20,441 nt of DNA, from positions 1 to 20,441 of the forward strand of contig JAKABA010000057.1 in the NCBI GenBank assembly GCA_021802115.1. Direction: 5' to 3'. The notes below the pieces were generated by a model. The model saw only the letters and a program-made list of their open reading frames with translations. It had not been told where the DNA came from and made no database searches. Position numbers and translations under genes: made by a program. Within the stretch, counting starts at the first letter, position 1. Each line of letters begins with the position of its first letter. This document shows positions 1-7,703 of this stretch, in pieces. The stretch is from a bacterium. GTDB lineage: Bacteria > Chloroflexota > Dormibacteria > UBA8260 > Bog-877.

Positions 1-626
1 GCATCCCACAGCGCTCGCCACTGCTCCTTGGTGATCCCGGCCTGGTCGAGGTGCAGGCGGTTGCGCAGGAGCCGCTTGCCGCCCCTGGTGATGTGCACCC
101 GACCGGCTTTCACATCCCGATCCAGGCTGGTCTTTCTGGCCCGCAGGTGCTGCAGCCGCTGCCGCTTCATGGCCAGCTCCCCCTCCGAGCGGTAGCCGAA
201 CTTCAGCTTGCGCCCTGGCTGGCTGGCGCGGAGTTCCCCGCGCTCTTTGGCCGAGTGGCAGGGGAACTCGATCTTCTCCTCCAGGGTGACAATGGCCCGG
301 GTGAGATCCGCCTGCTGGCGCAGCTGATTGCGTCGGGCGGTTGCATAGGCGTCGTTCGACGCCTTGGTGATCGCCCCCGCCCAGCGCGAGGAGGACTCCT
401 TGGTGAGGGCCCGTTTGCGCTCCGCCCAGACCTTCTCGCTGTGGTCCAGCCCAGCTTGGCTGCGCTTGGCCAGATCCGCTCTGGCGAGCCGCCCCAGATG
501 GGTTCCCAGCGCAACTATCACGGCTCGGTCGGCGTCCGAGACAAGCAGCCGGGTGCGGATCCGCAGGGTGGTCACCGCAGCGGCCTGCACAGGGGGCCCG
601 ATCGGGTGGCGAACCCGGCTGCTCAT
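1..626 (-). CDS. TnpB-related protein (IS200/IS605-IS607 type), N-terminal part, runs off left edge
   Basis: Partial gene of about 208 codons, open from ATG at 626 down to base 1; the C-terminal RuvC-type nuclease part lies outside the window. The frame stays open upstream to a stop at 834-836, but the ATG has a GGTGAG ribosome site about 5 bases ahead, and the family-like sequence begins soon after it (RIRTRLLVSDADRAV). Later segments such as SSSRWAGAITKA, a basic coiled stretch (KRQRLQHLRARKTSL) and GRVHITRGGKRLLRNR match, from memory, the large actinobacterial TnpB-related proteins of IS200/IS605-like elements. TnpB proteins are RNA-guided DNA endonucleases that help the element persist. 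No tnpA is seen upstream (627-1143), so this looks like a solitary tnpB. Whether the catalytic residues are intact cannot be judged here. Confidence 0.82.
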   Translation of the reverse strand, partial: MSSRVRHPIGPPVQAAAVTTLRIRTRLLVSDADRAVIVALGTHLGRLARADLAKRSQAGLDHSEKVWAERKRALTKESSSRWAGAITKASNDAYATARRNQLRQQADLTRAIVTLEEKIEFPCHSAKERGELRASQPGRKLKFGYRSEGELAMKRQRLQHLRARKTSLDRDVKAGRVHITRGGKRLLRNRLHLDQAGITKEQWRALWD

Positions 627-1143
627 GCTCTCACCAGGGCTGCGGGTCGGCCAGGAGCCGCTCGTCCCCCATCCATCCGGGCCCGCTTGGACCCTGGGGT
701 CTCGGCCATCGATCAGCTGGCGGATGGTCACCGACTCTGCGCACGACCTCCACCGCCAAGACAGGATCTGCAGACTTCGGCTCAACCAGCGGTGGCGCCG
801 GCCGGAGCCGTGACGCCGGGGCGATCCGATCTTTCACACCAGGAACGTCCCGCCGGCAGTCGCCCGGGGGCCCCCTCAACAGAAGTCACCCACAGCCCGA
901 CCCGCCGGTCACACTCGCCAACCTCTTCCCAGTTCACTAAACCGGTCTCATGGGCACTCCTGCTCACTTTCCCGCCAGCTGCTGCCAACCCCTGTTTAAT
1001 TGGTACGAACAGCCACTTTTGGGGGTGGATCGCCGAGCCGTCTGGGCCAGCCCGGCTCCAGGCCGGCGGCGCCTGGTGGGTGGTCGGATGACCGCGTCCC
1101 GAGCCCGGGGGCCGGCAGCAGTACATTGGGGGGCCGCTGCCGG
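627..1143. other. Gene-free gap between divergent tnpB-like gene and frameshifted gene
   Basis: About 517 bases without a convincing gene. The open frames crossing it are rich in Pro, Arg and Gly and resemble no family. The only structure I can support is at its right end, annotated separately (1112-1143). I could not define an insertion-sequence end or target duplication for the left element. Confidence 0.5.
1112..1143 (+). promoter_or_regulatory. 8-bp inverted repeat abutting a start codon, enclosing a -10-like box
   Basis: CCGGCAGC at 1112-1119 is perfectly repeated in reverse at 1136-1143 (GCTGCCGG), which touches the ATG at 1144. The 16-base spacer holds TACATT (1122-1127, TAnnnT type) and a run of six G that may be the ribosome site. 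As DNA it could be an operator; as RNA, a hairpin at the start codon. The repeat is seen; the role is inferred. Confidence 0.4.
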
Positions 1144-2198
1144 ATGCCCGTGAAGCGAATGGACCGCGATCAGTTCTTTGTCCGCCTGGCACCCCTCGAC
1201 GACGAACATCTGCGCAAGATTCTGTGGAACCTCTACTGGCGCGGTTCGGTCCCGATCCGAGAGCGCATCGAGACCGAACTCGATCCCAGGGAGCGCCAGC
1301 GCCGGCGATCAATGGAGGATGCGGTCGACCCGGAATGGGTCCTGCGTGATGTCACCGACTTCGTCACCCTGCGCGGTCCGGGGCTTACCTGGGGGGCGAT
1401 CGTCGGGTCCGACCGCGCGAGCGCACTCGCTGGCGGTCCACCTTTCAGCAACTTCGCAAGGATGCGGAGAGGGCCCTCGTGGCGGCCGACATCGCGGACG
1501 GGGCTGCCGCGATGGAGCCGTTGATCCAGCTGGCCTGCGACACCGGCCACTACGAGTACTTCCGTTCCGAGGATCCCGTCGAGGCGGCGCGTTTCGTGGT
1601 CTCGGACGCCGTGGCGCTGCTTTGGACCCGGGTTCGAGATCAGCTTGGCTTCGCCGCCTTCGCTGAGCGGGCTGCCCCCCAACTGGCACGCTGGGAGGCT
1701 CAAGGCGGCTGGACCCGCACCGGGATGGGCCAGGTCAGCGAACGGGAGGTCTCCCTGGCCAGTATTTTGGGCGGGATGCTGCGGGCCCCCGACGCTTGGG
1801 TGCGGTTCGCGGACGGCTACCTCCAAGCGCTGGACGAGATCGCCCGACGCGACCAGGCGGGCTCCCGGCGCTCGGCACGGAGTTCCGATGGGCATCGTCT
1901 CCGGCAGCGGTCCGCTGATCTGGCTGAATGGCATCGCCTGCTGCTCGATCGGCTCTTTGGGTCAGACGCGGAGGATCGCCTTGATCGGCTGGCGCGGCAC
2001 CCGGCCCTCGCGGGATCCGAGCTGCTCTTCTTCCAAGCCCAGCTGGCCAACCGTCGGGGCGATCTCGCCCGCGCGCGCCAACTCGTGCACGCGAGTTTGC
2101 AGGAGCTGCCCGGGCACGCGGAGTTCCTGGAATTCGCTCAGGAGATAAAGGCGCCACTGCCGCCGCGGGCGGAGCGGATCCTCGCTGAACGAGGTTGA
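1144..2198 (+). pseudogene. Hypothetical protein interrupted by an apparent 1-base deletion near 1371
   Basis: Two adjacent frames look like one protein. The first starts at ATG 1144 (or 1159) and runs MDRDQFFVRLAPLDDEHL through DVTDFVTL. It then degrades to RGPGLTWGAI and noise. The second frame, without a start of its own, reads ARSGAYLGGDRRVRPRERTR from about 1371 and continues to the stop at 2198 through YFRSEDPVEAARFVVSDAVA and a TPR-like C-terminus (FQAQLANRRGDLARARQLV). Restoring one G at about 1371 (CTGGCG instead of CTGCG) joins them as FVTLARSGAYLGGD, giving about 350 residues. A -1 slip at the G6 run 1391-1396 is an alternative but leaves an odd junction. I do not recognise the family; it looks soluble, acidic to mixed and helical. 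Sequencing error, true pseudogene and recoding cannot be separated here. Confidence 0.6.
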
Positions 2199-2255
2199 TC
2201 TTGAGGCGCCCTGCGGGCTCGCACAGTGGCCATGGGCGCTGCTGCGAAGGGTCCG

Positions 2256-3674
2256 CTAGAGCGAGGGCCGGCGTCCGCTCCAGGGCAGTGCTTGCTCCAG
2301 CTGGGCCGCCAGCCGGAGCAGCAGCGCCTCTTCCCACGGCCCTGCCACCAGCTGCACCCCGATCGGCAGGCCCTCAGGGGTCTGGCTCAGAGGCAGGGAG
2401 ATGGCTGGCTGGCCCGTGATGTTGAAGGTCGAGGTGATGGCGGCCATCTGCAGCACCGGGAGCGCTGGCCCCCCCAGCGCCTGGTGGGCGGCGGCCAGGA
2501 CGGTACCCGCCGGCGGCGGCGGAATCGTCATCGTGGGGGTGAGCAGCACGTCAAACTCTTGGCCCCAGCGTGCGACCAGAGTTCGGCTGAAACGCTGCAG
2601 ATCGTGGACGGAGCGGACGTAGAGAAGGCTGTCAATGGCTTGGGCTGCGGCCCGGCCCGCCTGGATGTGCGGCTCGGTGCGTTCCCAATCGATGTCCACG
2701 TAGTCAGCCAGGCCCGCGTTGATGATGTTGAGCAGGGCGACCACGGTATCGGGGGCCAGGTCCATCTGGGCTGGTGCCACGTGATGCCCGAGCGCCTCCA
2801 GGGTGCGGGCGGCCAGCTGGACCGCCCCGCGGCAGGCATCGTCGAGGCCCAGTCCCAAGGGCGGATCCTCCAGGACGCCGACTCGGAGGACCCCGGGGTT
2901 GGCGCCCACCTCGGTCAGAAATGGGCGTGCCGGTTTGGGGGCGTTGTACCAGCTGCCGCGGTCGGGGCCGCAGGTGATATCCAGGACCGCCGCGGTGTCG
3001 GCGACATCATGAGTCAACACCCCTTCGACGGCCGAGCCCTCCCAGGGGGTGATCCGAGTGGGGATGCGGCCCCGGCTCACCTTGAGCCCCACCAGGCCGC
3101 AGCAGGAGGCGGGGATCCGGATCGAGCCGCCACCATCGTTGCCATGGGCGATTGGGAACAGCCCTCCGGCGGTGGCGGCGGCGGCGCCACCGCTCGACCC
3201 TCCGGGTGTGTACCGCAGATCCCAGGGATTTCGGCTGATCCCGTAGCGGAGGTTCTCGGCGGCGGTGATGGGCCCGAACTCCGGTGTGTTGGTGCGGCCA
3301 CAAAGCACAAACCCCGCGCGCTGGAAGGCTTCGACCACCAGCTCGCTCTCGGCGCTGGGCCCCGCCGGCGCGGCCCACGAGCCGTAGGTGACCGGCCAGC
3401 CCGCAACTGGGGTGAGGTCCTTGATGGGGATGGGGACGCCGCAGAAGGGAGGGAGATCCTCGGGATCACTGCGCATGACCAGTTGGGCGAGCCGAGCGGC
3501 TTCGGCGCGGGCGGTGTCGTCCTCACGCCAGATCACCGCGTTGAGGGCCTGGTTGCGCTGGTCAACCCGCGCCAGGCAGCCTTCAAGCGCCTCCACCGGG
3601 CTGACCTCGCGACTCCGGATTCTGGCCGCCAGCTCCAGCGCCGAGAGGTCGGGAAGCCCATGGTCGTTGGCCAC
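2256..3674 (-). CDS. Amidase (amidase signature family)
   Basis: 472 residues from a GTG at 3674. The amidase signature triad is visible: Lys85 in CGVPIPIKD, Ser160/Ser161 in TPGGSSGG, and the nucleophile Ser184 in GNDGGGSIRIPAS. The length is normal for the family, which hydrolyses carboxamides in the cytoplasm; the substrate cannot be read from sequence. The C-terminus keeps the usual FNITGQPAISLPL and LPIGVQLVA segments. The start is chosen because a -10-like TACCAT (3681-3686) sits six bases upstream, pointing to a leaderless message, and because the extension further upstream (to 3977) is low-complexity Arg/Pro/Gly. It converges with the frameshifted gene at 2198. In context it may supply ammonia or acids to the nitrogen island further right, but no shared operon shows this. 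Confidence 0.93.
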   Translation of the reverse strand: MANDHGLPDLSALELAARIRSREVSPVEALEGCLARVDQRNQALNAVIWREDDTARAEAARLAQLVMRSDPEDLPPFCGVPIPIKDLTPVAGWPVTYGSWAAPAGPSAESELVVEAFQRAGFVLCGRTNTPEFGPITAAENLRYGISRNPWDLRYTPGGSSGGAAAATAGGLFPIAHGNDGGGSIRIPASCCGLVGLKVSRGRIPTRITPWEGSAVEGVLTHDVADTAAVLDITCGPDRGSWYNAPKPARPFLTEVGANPGVLRVGVLEDPPLGLGLDDACRGAVQLAARTLEALGHHVAPAQMDLAPDTVVALLNIINAGLADYVDIDWERTEPHIQAGRAAAQAIDSLLYVRSVHDLQRFSRTLVARWGQEFDVLLTPTMTIPPPPAGTVLAAAHQALGGPALPVLQMAAITSTFNITGQPAISLPLSQTPEGLPIGVQLVAGPWEEALLLRLAAQLEQALPWSGRRPSL

Positions 3675-3680
3675 CCGCGA

Positions 3681-3686
3681 ATGGTA
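3681..3686 (-). promoter_or_regulatory. -10-like TACCAT for leaderless amidase start
   Basis: On the minus strand TACCAT lies six bases before the GTG at 3674, the spacing expected when transcription starts at or next to the start codon. No Shine-Dalgarno sequence is seen and no clear -35. The same arrangement recurs at 18798 and 20300. Confidence 0.45.
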
Positions 3687-4487
3687 ACCCGCCGCGGTCC
3701 CCCTGCCCCTGGTGCGGTGGCGAGTGGAGGTCGGACCAGGGGTCGGCGCCTCGGTCTTGCCCGCCACTGCGCCGGTTCCAGGTGGGATCAGTGTGGGCCG
3801 CCTGGCCGAGCCCGCCGCCGGAGGTCTCCCCATGGGCGGGGCTCGCCGCCGGCGGTGGCCCGAGGGAGTCCGCGCCCTCCACCGGCTTTGGCATTGCGGG
3901 CGATTGACAATCTGCCGCCAGGAGCAGGGACCACATCCGCCACGAGGGGCTCGGGACCACGGGTGGAGCGTCACCAAGCCAGCGGGATGAGTGGCCTGAG
4001 GGCGGCGTCCCTCGGTCGCCCTGCGACCCCTTCAGTCCGCAGCTGGCAGGGTGATCGGCTGGTGCCTGATCCCCCAACGGAGACCGGTGCCGTCGACCAT
4101 GGATCCCGGGCACTGGGCCATAGGTCGGCCCTTGACCAGCTCCCATCGTGGACATTGCTCCCTCTGGCCACGCCGGGCCGTGCGCTCGGCTCCCTCTCCC
4201 GAATCCCCTGGATCGGGCTCGCCGGCCCCTGCCCACTCTTCCGTGGTCCCCGCCAGGATCGTAGACTCATCCTATGCTGTGCTCGGCCCCCAGTTTGTCG
4301 CAGGGCGCGCCCCAGCGCTCCCACCGGGGCGGCTCGATCCCATTTGGGCACTTCCCTTGCCTGGCCAAGGGCCCTGTGGGACGGCGCGCCTGCGAAGGGG
4401 CGGACCACCGTTTCCAAGGTGGTCAAGCAGCAGTTTCGGAACCGACCATGAATTTGCCCGCCGCGGGGCACCCCAAGAGCTGGCGCC
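3687..4487. other. Gene-free gap of about 800 bases between divergent genes
   Basis: Several frames are open here only because the DNA is GC-rich. Their translations are Pro/Arg/Ser/Gly mixtures with no recognisable motif, and the longest ones are antisense to the flanking genes. No tRNA-like cloverleaf and no array of repeats was noticed. The only clear small structure is the hairpin at 4403-4424. Confidence 0.5.
4403..4424. repeat. 7-bp inverted repeat upstream of nitroreductase-family gene
   Basis: GACCACC (4403-4409) and GGTGGTC (4418-4424) form a perfect dyad with an 8-base spacer, 63 bases ahead of the ATG at 4488. There is no T run, so an operator or leader hairpin is more likely than a terminator. 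Function is inferred. Confidence 0.35.
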
Positions 4488-4964
4488 ATGGGGATTGAGG
4501 TTCCTCCGCCAGGCTCTCGGGGCGCTGGCGGACCAGCTTTCGTCAACCGGCTGTTGGCACCATTGATGAAGCTGCAGGTCGCCAACTACAGGCGGTCCAA
4601 GGGACCGGACCAGCCTCGGATGATGGGCTTCCCGGCCCTGCTGCTGACCACCGTCGGCGCCAGGTCCGGCCAGCGCCGCACCGTACCTTTGGGAGGCTTC
4701 CCCGATGGCCCGGATGCCTGGTTGGTGGTGGCCTCCGCGGGGGGCGGCAGGAATCACCCCGCCTGGTTTCTAAACATGGCCAAGAATCCCGACCAGATCT
4801 GGATCGAGGTGGGCAATCGCCAGCTTCGAGTGGTGGCAGACTCCCTACGGGGTGGGGAGCGAGAGGCGGCCCTCAGTCGGATCGCGGCCATTGCGCCCCG
4901 CTACCAGGGGTACCAGAAGAAGACCGACCGACTCATCCCAATCATCCGGCTCAGGGCAGCCTGA
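4488..4964 (+). CDS. Deazaflavin (F420)-dependent nitroreductase-family protein
   Basis: 158 residues from ATG 4488. The pattern LLTTVGARSGQRRTVPLG, then WLVVASAGGGRNHPAWFLNM and NPDQIWIEVG is the typical core of the Ddn/F420H2-dependent quinone or nitroreductase family (split-barrel fold), and the length is normal. Characterised members use reduced F420 to reduce quinones or nitro compounds, often at the membrane face; the substrate here is unknown. A short Pro/Gly-rich N-terminus of about 20 residues precedes the core. No strong ribosome site is seen. It stands alone, with gaps on both sides and a GC-rich hairpin after the stop. It implies that the host makes F420, which fits actinobacteria and some Chloroflexota-related groups. 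Confidence 0.88.
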   Translation: MGIEVPPPGSRGAGGPAFVNRLLAPLMKLQVANYRRSKGPDQPRMMGFPALLLTTVGARSGQRRTVPLGGFPDGPDAWLVVASAGGGRNHPAWFLNMAKNPDQIWIEVGNRQLRVVADSLRGGEREAALSRIAAIAPRYQGYQKKTDRLIPIIRLRAA

Positions 4965-5003
4965 TTCCGGCGGCCGCCGCGCGCATTCCCGGCCGCCGCG
5001 CGG
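4964..5003. repeat. Imperfect tandem repeat of a 19-21 base GC-rich unit
   Basis: Two adjacent copies share the core CGGCCGCCGCGCG (4971-4983 and 4990-5002), each preceded by ATTCC. Copy one is 21 bases and copy two 19. The repeat begins at the last base of the stop codon of the nitroreductase-family gene. Confidence 0.6.
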
Positions 5004-5009
5004 CCCGGG
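4988..5009 (+). terminator. GC-rich hairpin after the nitroreductase-family gene
   Basis: GGCCGC (4991-4996) pairs with GCGGCC (5000-5005) over a 3-base loop. The stem extends as CCC with GGG past a one-base bulge. It lies about 25 bases after the stop codon. There is no T tract, so termination is inferred from position and stem strength. Confidence 0.45.
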
Positions 5010-5433
5010 GTTGGCGTGGCCCACTCGGCGCTTGGACCGGAGGCTGACACTCCACTGTCGCGCCTTACGCCGGCCACCTGCCCAGTGTCCACGAGCGGCG
5101 GGCCAGCTGAGCCGACCATACGGCCACTATATTGGTCCCGGTTCGCCCTACTGCCTGGCTTCGGTGGCACCGGGGCCAGTGAGCAGCCCGACCAAGTGGG
5201 GTGGAAGTGGGCATTTTCGATGGCTCCAGCGGGGTGGGGAGGCCCAGCCGGAGCCGGCTCGGCCGGCCGGTAGTGGTCGCCCCGGACCCCTGGGGGGATC
5301 CCCCACCTTGGGCGAGCCATGGACTTGGGCCGCCTGCGGGAGGGGAGGTCCCGGCGCTGCAGCAGTCCCTCTCGTGTGGATCCGGGGTGAGCCGCGATTC
5401 CGGCCCGGTGCCCCAGCCTAGCGGGAGGGCCAG
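5010..5433. other. Gene-free gap before MFS gene
   Basis: No convincing gene. It contains TATATT at 5128-5133, a possible -10 box without a clear -35, and a perfect 12-base palindrome, five G, AT, five C (5293-5304). A strong ribosome site (GGAGG, 5424-5428) closes the gap. Confidence 0.4.
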
Positions 5434-6813
5434 GTGAGCGCCGGCCCAGCTCAAGCCCCTGCTCCAGGTGGGAGCCGGGGCCGTCTCAGGATGTACGCCG
5501 CCTTCGAGGTGGGGGCGTTTCGCTGGCTCTGGATGGCGGTGCTGAGCGGCAATTCGGGCCGCTTCGCGGTGATATTGGTGGCGGGCTGGGAGGCCTACCG
5601 ACTGGGCCACCAATCGGCGCTCTGGCCAAGCCTGGTGAGCATGCTGCTGCTGGTGCCGTCAATGCTCTTCGGACTCCTCGCGGGTGGCATCGCAGATCGC
5701 CGCAACCGCGCCCGGATGGCCGCCGCCGGCGAACTCATCAACGCGGTCGGATGTGCCACGGGAGCGGTCCTCACCCTGGCCGGGCAGCTCAACCTGCCGG
5801 TCCTCCTGCTTTTGACGGCCGTGGTGGGAGTCGGCAATTCAGTTCAGGCGCCAGCCTGGCAGGCGATGATCCCTGGCCTGGTTGGTGGGGAACGCCTGCT
5901 CAACGCCAGCATGGCGACCAGGATCGCCCAGCAGGGTGCCGAACTGACCGGGCCGGCAGTGGCCACCGTGGTGCTGGCCGCAGCCGGAGCCGGGGTCGCC
6001 TTCATCGCTTGCGCCGGCTTCTACCTGGTCGCTCTGGGAATCCTCTGGGGGCTTCGCGGAACGGTCGCCCCGCCCGCCTACCAGGGACCACACCAGGGTG
6101 TCCTGACTCCAATTGCGGAAGGGATCACTTACGTCCGTGGCCAGCGCCCCCTGGGGACCCTGCTGCTGTGGGTCGGGCTCCACTGCAGTCTGACCATGGC
6201 TAGCATCGGGATCCTGCCCGCCGTGGCCACCGCCAACCTGCGCGGCAGCGCGTCGGCATATGGCCTCTTGCTCACCGCCTTCGGCCTGGGGTCGGTACTG
6301 GGGCCCCTGCTACTCATGTGGCTGGGCACAAGGGTCCCCCTGGTGGGTACCCTGGTCGCCTCCGGAGTCCTCAGCGGCCTGCCCCTGATAACGCTGGGCC
6401 TGGTCCATTTGGTGGTCGTCGCGGTTGTCTCCGCAGCCGTGGCCGGCGGAGCGCAGGGCGTGTTCATGGCTGGAATCTACTCGGCTAACCAGGGCCGGAC
6501 GGTCGACGCCATGCGGGGACGGGTGGCGAGTGTTCAGCTCTCGCTCACCACAGGGGCGATGGGCCTGGCGAGCGTTGGCTGGGGAGCGCTGGTGGCGCTG
6601 GTGGCTCCGGGAATCGTGCTGGCGGTGCCGGGCGCCGTGTTCGTGGCCGCTTGCGTTCCCTTCGCGCTGCGCTCCCGCCGCATCGGCTCGGAGCTGGCGG
6701 CTGCCGGGGACCGTGGACCGGTCGGGACGGCGAGCGCGGTCTTCGCGGTGTCGGCCCGCGCCCAAACCGGCATCGCCGGCGGAGCTTCCACCGGGTCTGA
6801 GGAGGCCGGCTGA
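5434..6813 (+). CDS. Major facilitator superfamily transporter (drug/siderophore-exporter type)
   Basis: 459 residues from GTG 5434, chosen for the GGAGG five bases ahead; ATG 5491 (MYAAFEVGAF) is the alternative. The protein is strongly hydrophobic with about 12 likely membrane helices. The loop between helices 2 and 3 reads GGIADRRNRARM (84-95), the MFS motif A in the form seen in EntS-like exporters. NSVQAPAWQAMIPGLV and the long repeats of Leu/Val/Ala fit that group. The C-terminal 45 residues are polar and low-complexity. It probably exports a small molecule by proton antiport; the substrate is unknown. The next small gene begins four bases after its stop, so the two may be co-transcribed. 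Confidence 0.92.
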   Translation: MSAGPAQAPAPGGSRGRLRMYAAFEVGAFRWLWMAVLSGNSGRFAVILVAGWEAYRLGHQSALWPSLVSMLLLVPSMLFGLLAGGIADRRNRARMAAAGELINAVGCATGAVLTLAGQLNLPVLLLLTAVVGVGNSVQAPAWQAMIPGLVGGERLLNASMATRIAQQGAELTGPAVATVVLAAAGAGVAFIACAGFYLVALGILWGLRGTVAPPAYQGPHQGVLTPIAEGITYVRGQRPLGTLLLWVGLHCSLTMASIGILPAVATANLRGSASAYGLLLTAFGLGSVLGPLLLMWLGTRVPLVGTLVASGVLSGLPLITLGLVHLVVVAVVSAAVAGGAQGVFMAGIYSANQGRTVDAMRGRVASVQLSLTTGAMGLASVGWGALVALVAPGIVLAVPGAVFVAACVPFALRSRRIGSELAAAGDRGPVGTASAVFAVSARAQTGIAGGASTGSEEAG

Positions 6814-6817
6814 ACCA

Positions 6818-7105
6818 GTGCCCATGCCCATGCCCGGTATGTCCTCGGCTCCCTACCTGGTGGCCGCGATCTGGGTGGCGCTGCTGCTGGGCGTGCTTGG
6901 CCTGGTTGCCCTAGCGCTGCGCTACTTTAGCGATGTTCGTCGGCGCCTCAGGGTCCGGGGCGAACCCGCGTCGCGGCCCCGGGCCAGACCACAGGGGGCC
7001 AGCAAGCCGGGGGATCGCGTCAGTCAGGACCTCAGCTCGACCGGTGGAGGTGCCTCCGCCGGGCTACCGGGACCGGGCGAGCCCACCAGCCACGACCAGC
7101 GGTGA
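6818..7105 (+). CDS. Possible small membrane protein, one transmembrane segment
   Basis: 95 residues if read from GTG 6818, four bases after the MFS stop. GGAGG at 6801-6805 lies about 12 bases upstream; ATG codons at 6824, 6830 and 6839 are alternatives. It starts with a Met-Pro repeat, followed by a hydrophobic helix (about residues 12-34, APYLVAAIWVALLLGVLGLV), a basic stretch (RYFSDVRRRLRVRGE) and a low-complexity polar tail. By the positive-inside rule the tail would be cytoplasmic. I do not recognise a family. Close spacing suggests it accompanies the MFS protein, but the tail looks like background reading, so the true end or even the gene is uncertain. Confidence 0.45.
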   Translation: MPMPMPGMSSAPYLVAAIWVALLLGVLGLVALALRYFSDVRRRLRVRGEPASRPRARPQGASKPGDRVSQDLSSTGGGASAGLPGPGEPTSHDQR

Positions 7106-7369
7106 TGGGAGCGCCTGCCACCTGTCCCGGTGCTCGCCCGAGTGGGACCACGGCCAGCGGGCCTGATCGCCGAACGCCACGCCCGGACAGGGGGACAGGC
7201 GCGCCGTACGGAGGCGTTTCCCGCTCGTAGCAGCCCGATCAGCACGCTGTGTCCGCGGCTGGGGCGGCGGCGAGCTGCGGGTTCCGGATCCACACCACCC
7301 AGCCGGTGGCCACTTACGCTGGATGTTCGGATGGCGGGCGGAGATCCTCGAGGGCGCTGCTGACCGGGT

Positions 7370-7380
7370 AGGTGAACACC
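7370..7380. promoter_or_regulatory. Operator-like palindrome, copy 1
   Basis: AGGTGAACACC. The GGTG-AA-CACC core is itself a dyad, and the 11-mer recurs exactly, in inverted orientation, at 7490-7500. It lies about 180 bases upstream of the predicted permease promoter. Regulator unknown. Confidence 0.45.
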
Positions 7381-7489
7381 TCCGGATCGGGGCTGGCGGA
7401 TGCTTCGAACGCTGGGCGCTGGATCCCACCTCAACCCATCCGCTGGGCGGCCGGAGTTTGCGGGCGGCTCGCGGTGGACCGCTCGGTGG

Positions 7490-7500
7490 GGTGTTCACCT
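7490..7500. promoter_or_regulatory. Operator-like palindrome, copy 2 (inverted)
   Basis: GGTGTTCACCT, the exact reverse complement of 7370-7380, with centres 120 bases apart. A partial match, GTTCACCT, occurs again at 7675-7682 in the leader just before the ribosome site. The pair could bind one dimeric regulator and allow looping. Function inferred. Confidence 0.45.
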
Positions 7501-7549
7501 TACTAATCATCGGTGACTCGGTGGTGCTGGGTTCCAGACTGAGGGTCGA

Positions 7550-7564
7550 AAGGCGTAATGCCTT
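7550..7564. promoter_or_regulatory. Inverted repeat overlapping the -35 box
   Basis: AAGGC-GTAAT-GCCTT is a perfect 5-bp dyad. Its right arm shares its last two bases with the TTGACA box, the usual place for a repressor or activator site. Confidence 0.45.
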
Positions 7565-7591
7565 GACATACTCCAACGACTTTGATAACGT
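7563..7591 (+). promoter_or_regulatory. Promoter for the permease gene
   Basis: TTGACA (7563-7568) is a perfect -35 match. Seventeen bases on is TAACGT (7586-7591), a TAnnnT-type -10; GATAAC (7584-7589) is a second candidate. Predicted transcription would start near 7598, giving a leader of about 105 bases to the ATG at 7704. Confidence 0.55.
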
Positions 7592-7703
7592 CGCGCCCAC
7601 AGCAGGAGTGTGGCCGCCGATGGCCCTCACCCTGGGCGAATTCGCGTTGGTGCTCCGGGTCGGCGGGCTGGAGCGTTCACCTCGGGTGCAAGGGGAGAGG
7701 ACC

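Larger units (their letters stand above)
7106..7549. other. Gene-free upstream region of the permease gene
   Basis: Together with the leader this gap is about 600 bases. No frame gives a plausible protein. It holds two copies of a GGTGAACACC-type palindrome (annotated separately), followed by the -35/-10 region. This is a long control region for a transporter gene. Confidence 0.5.

Noticed and set aside
51..1091. Plus-strand open frame of 346 codons
   Set aside because: Antisense to the TnpB-related gene over its first half and low-complexity afterwards.
1000..1143. Upstream GTG start (1000) for the frameshifted gene
   Set aside because: The extra 48 residues are low-complexity, and the ATG at 1144 or 1159 starts the protein-like part.
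2226..4451. Long plus-strand open frame of 741 codons
   Set aside because: It is antisense to the amidase, whose catalytic motifs are intact on the minus strand; its translation is Gly/Arg/Pro-rich without motifs.
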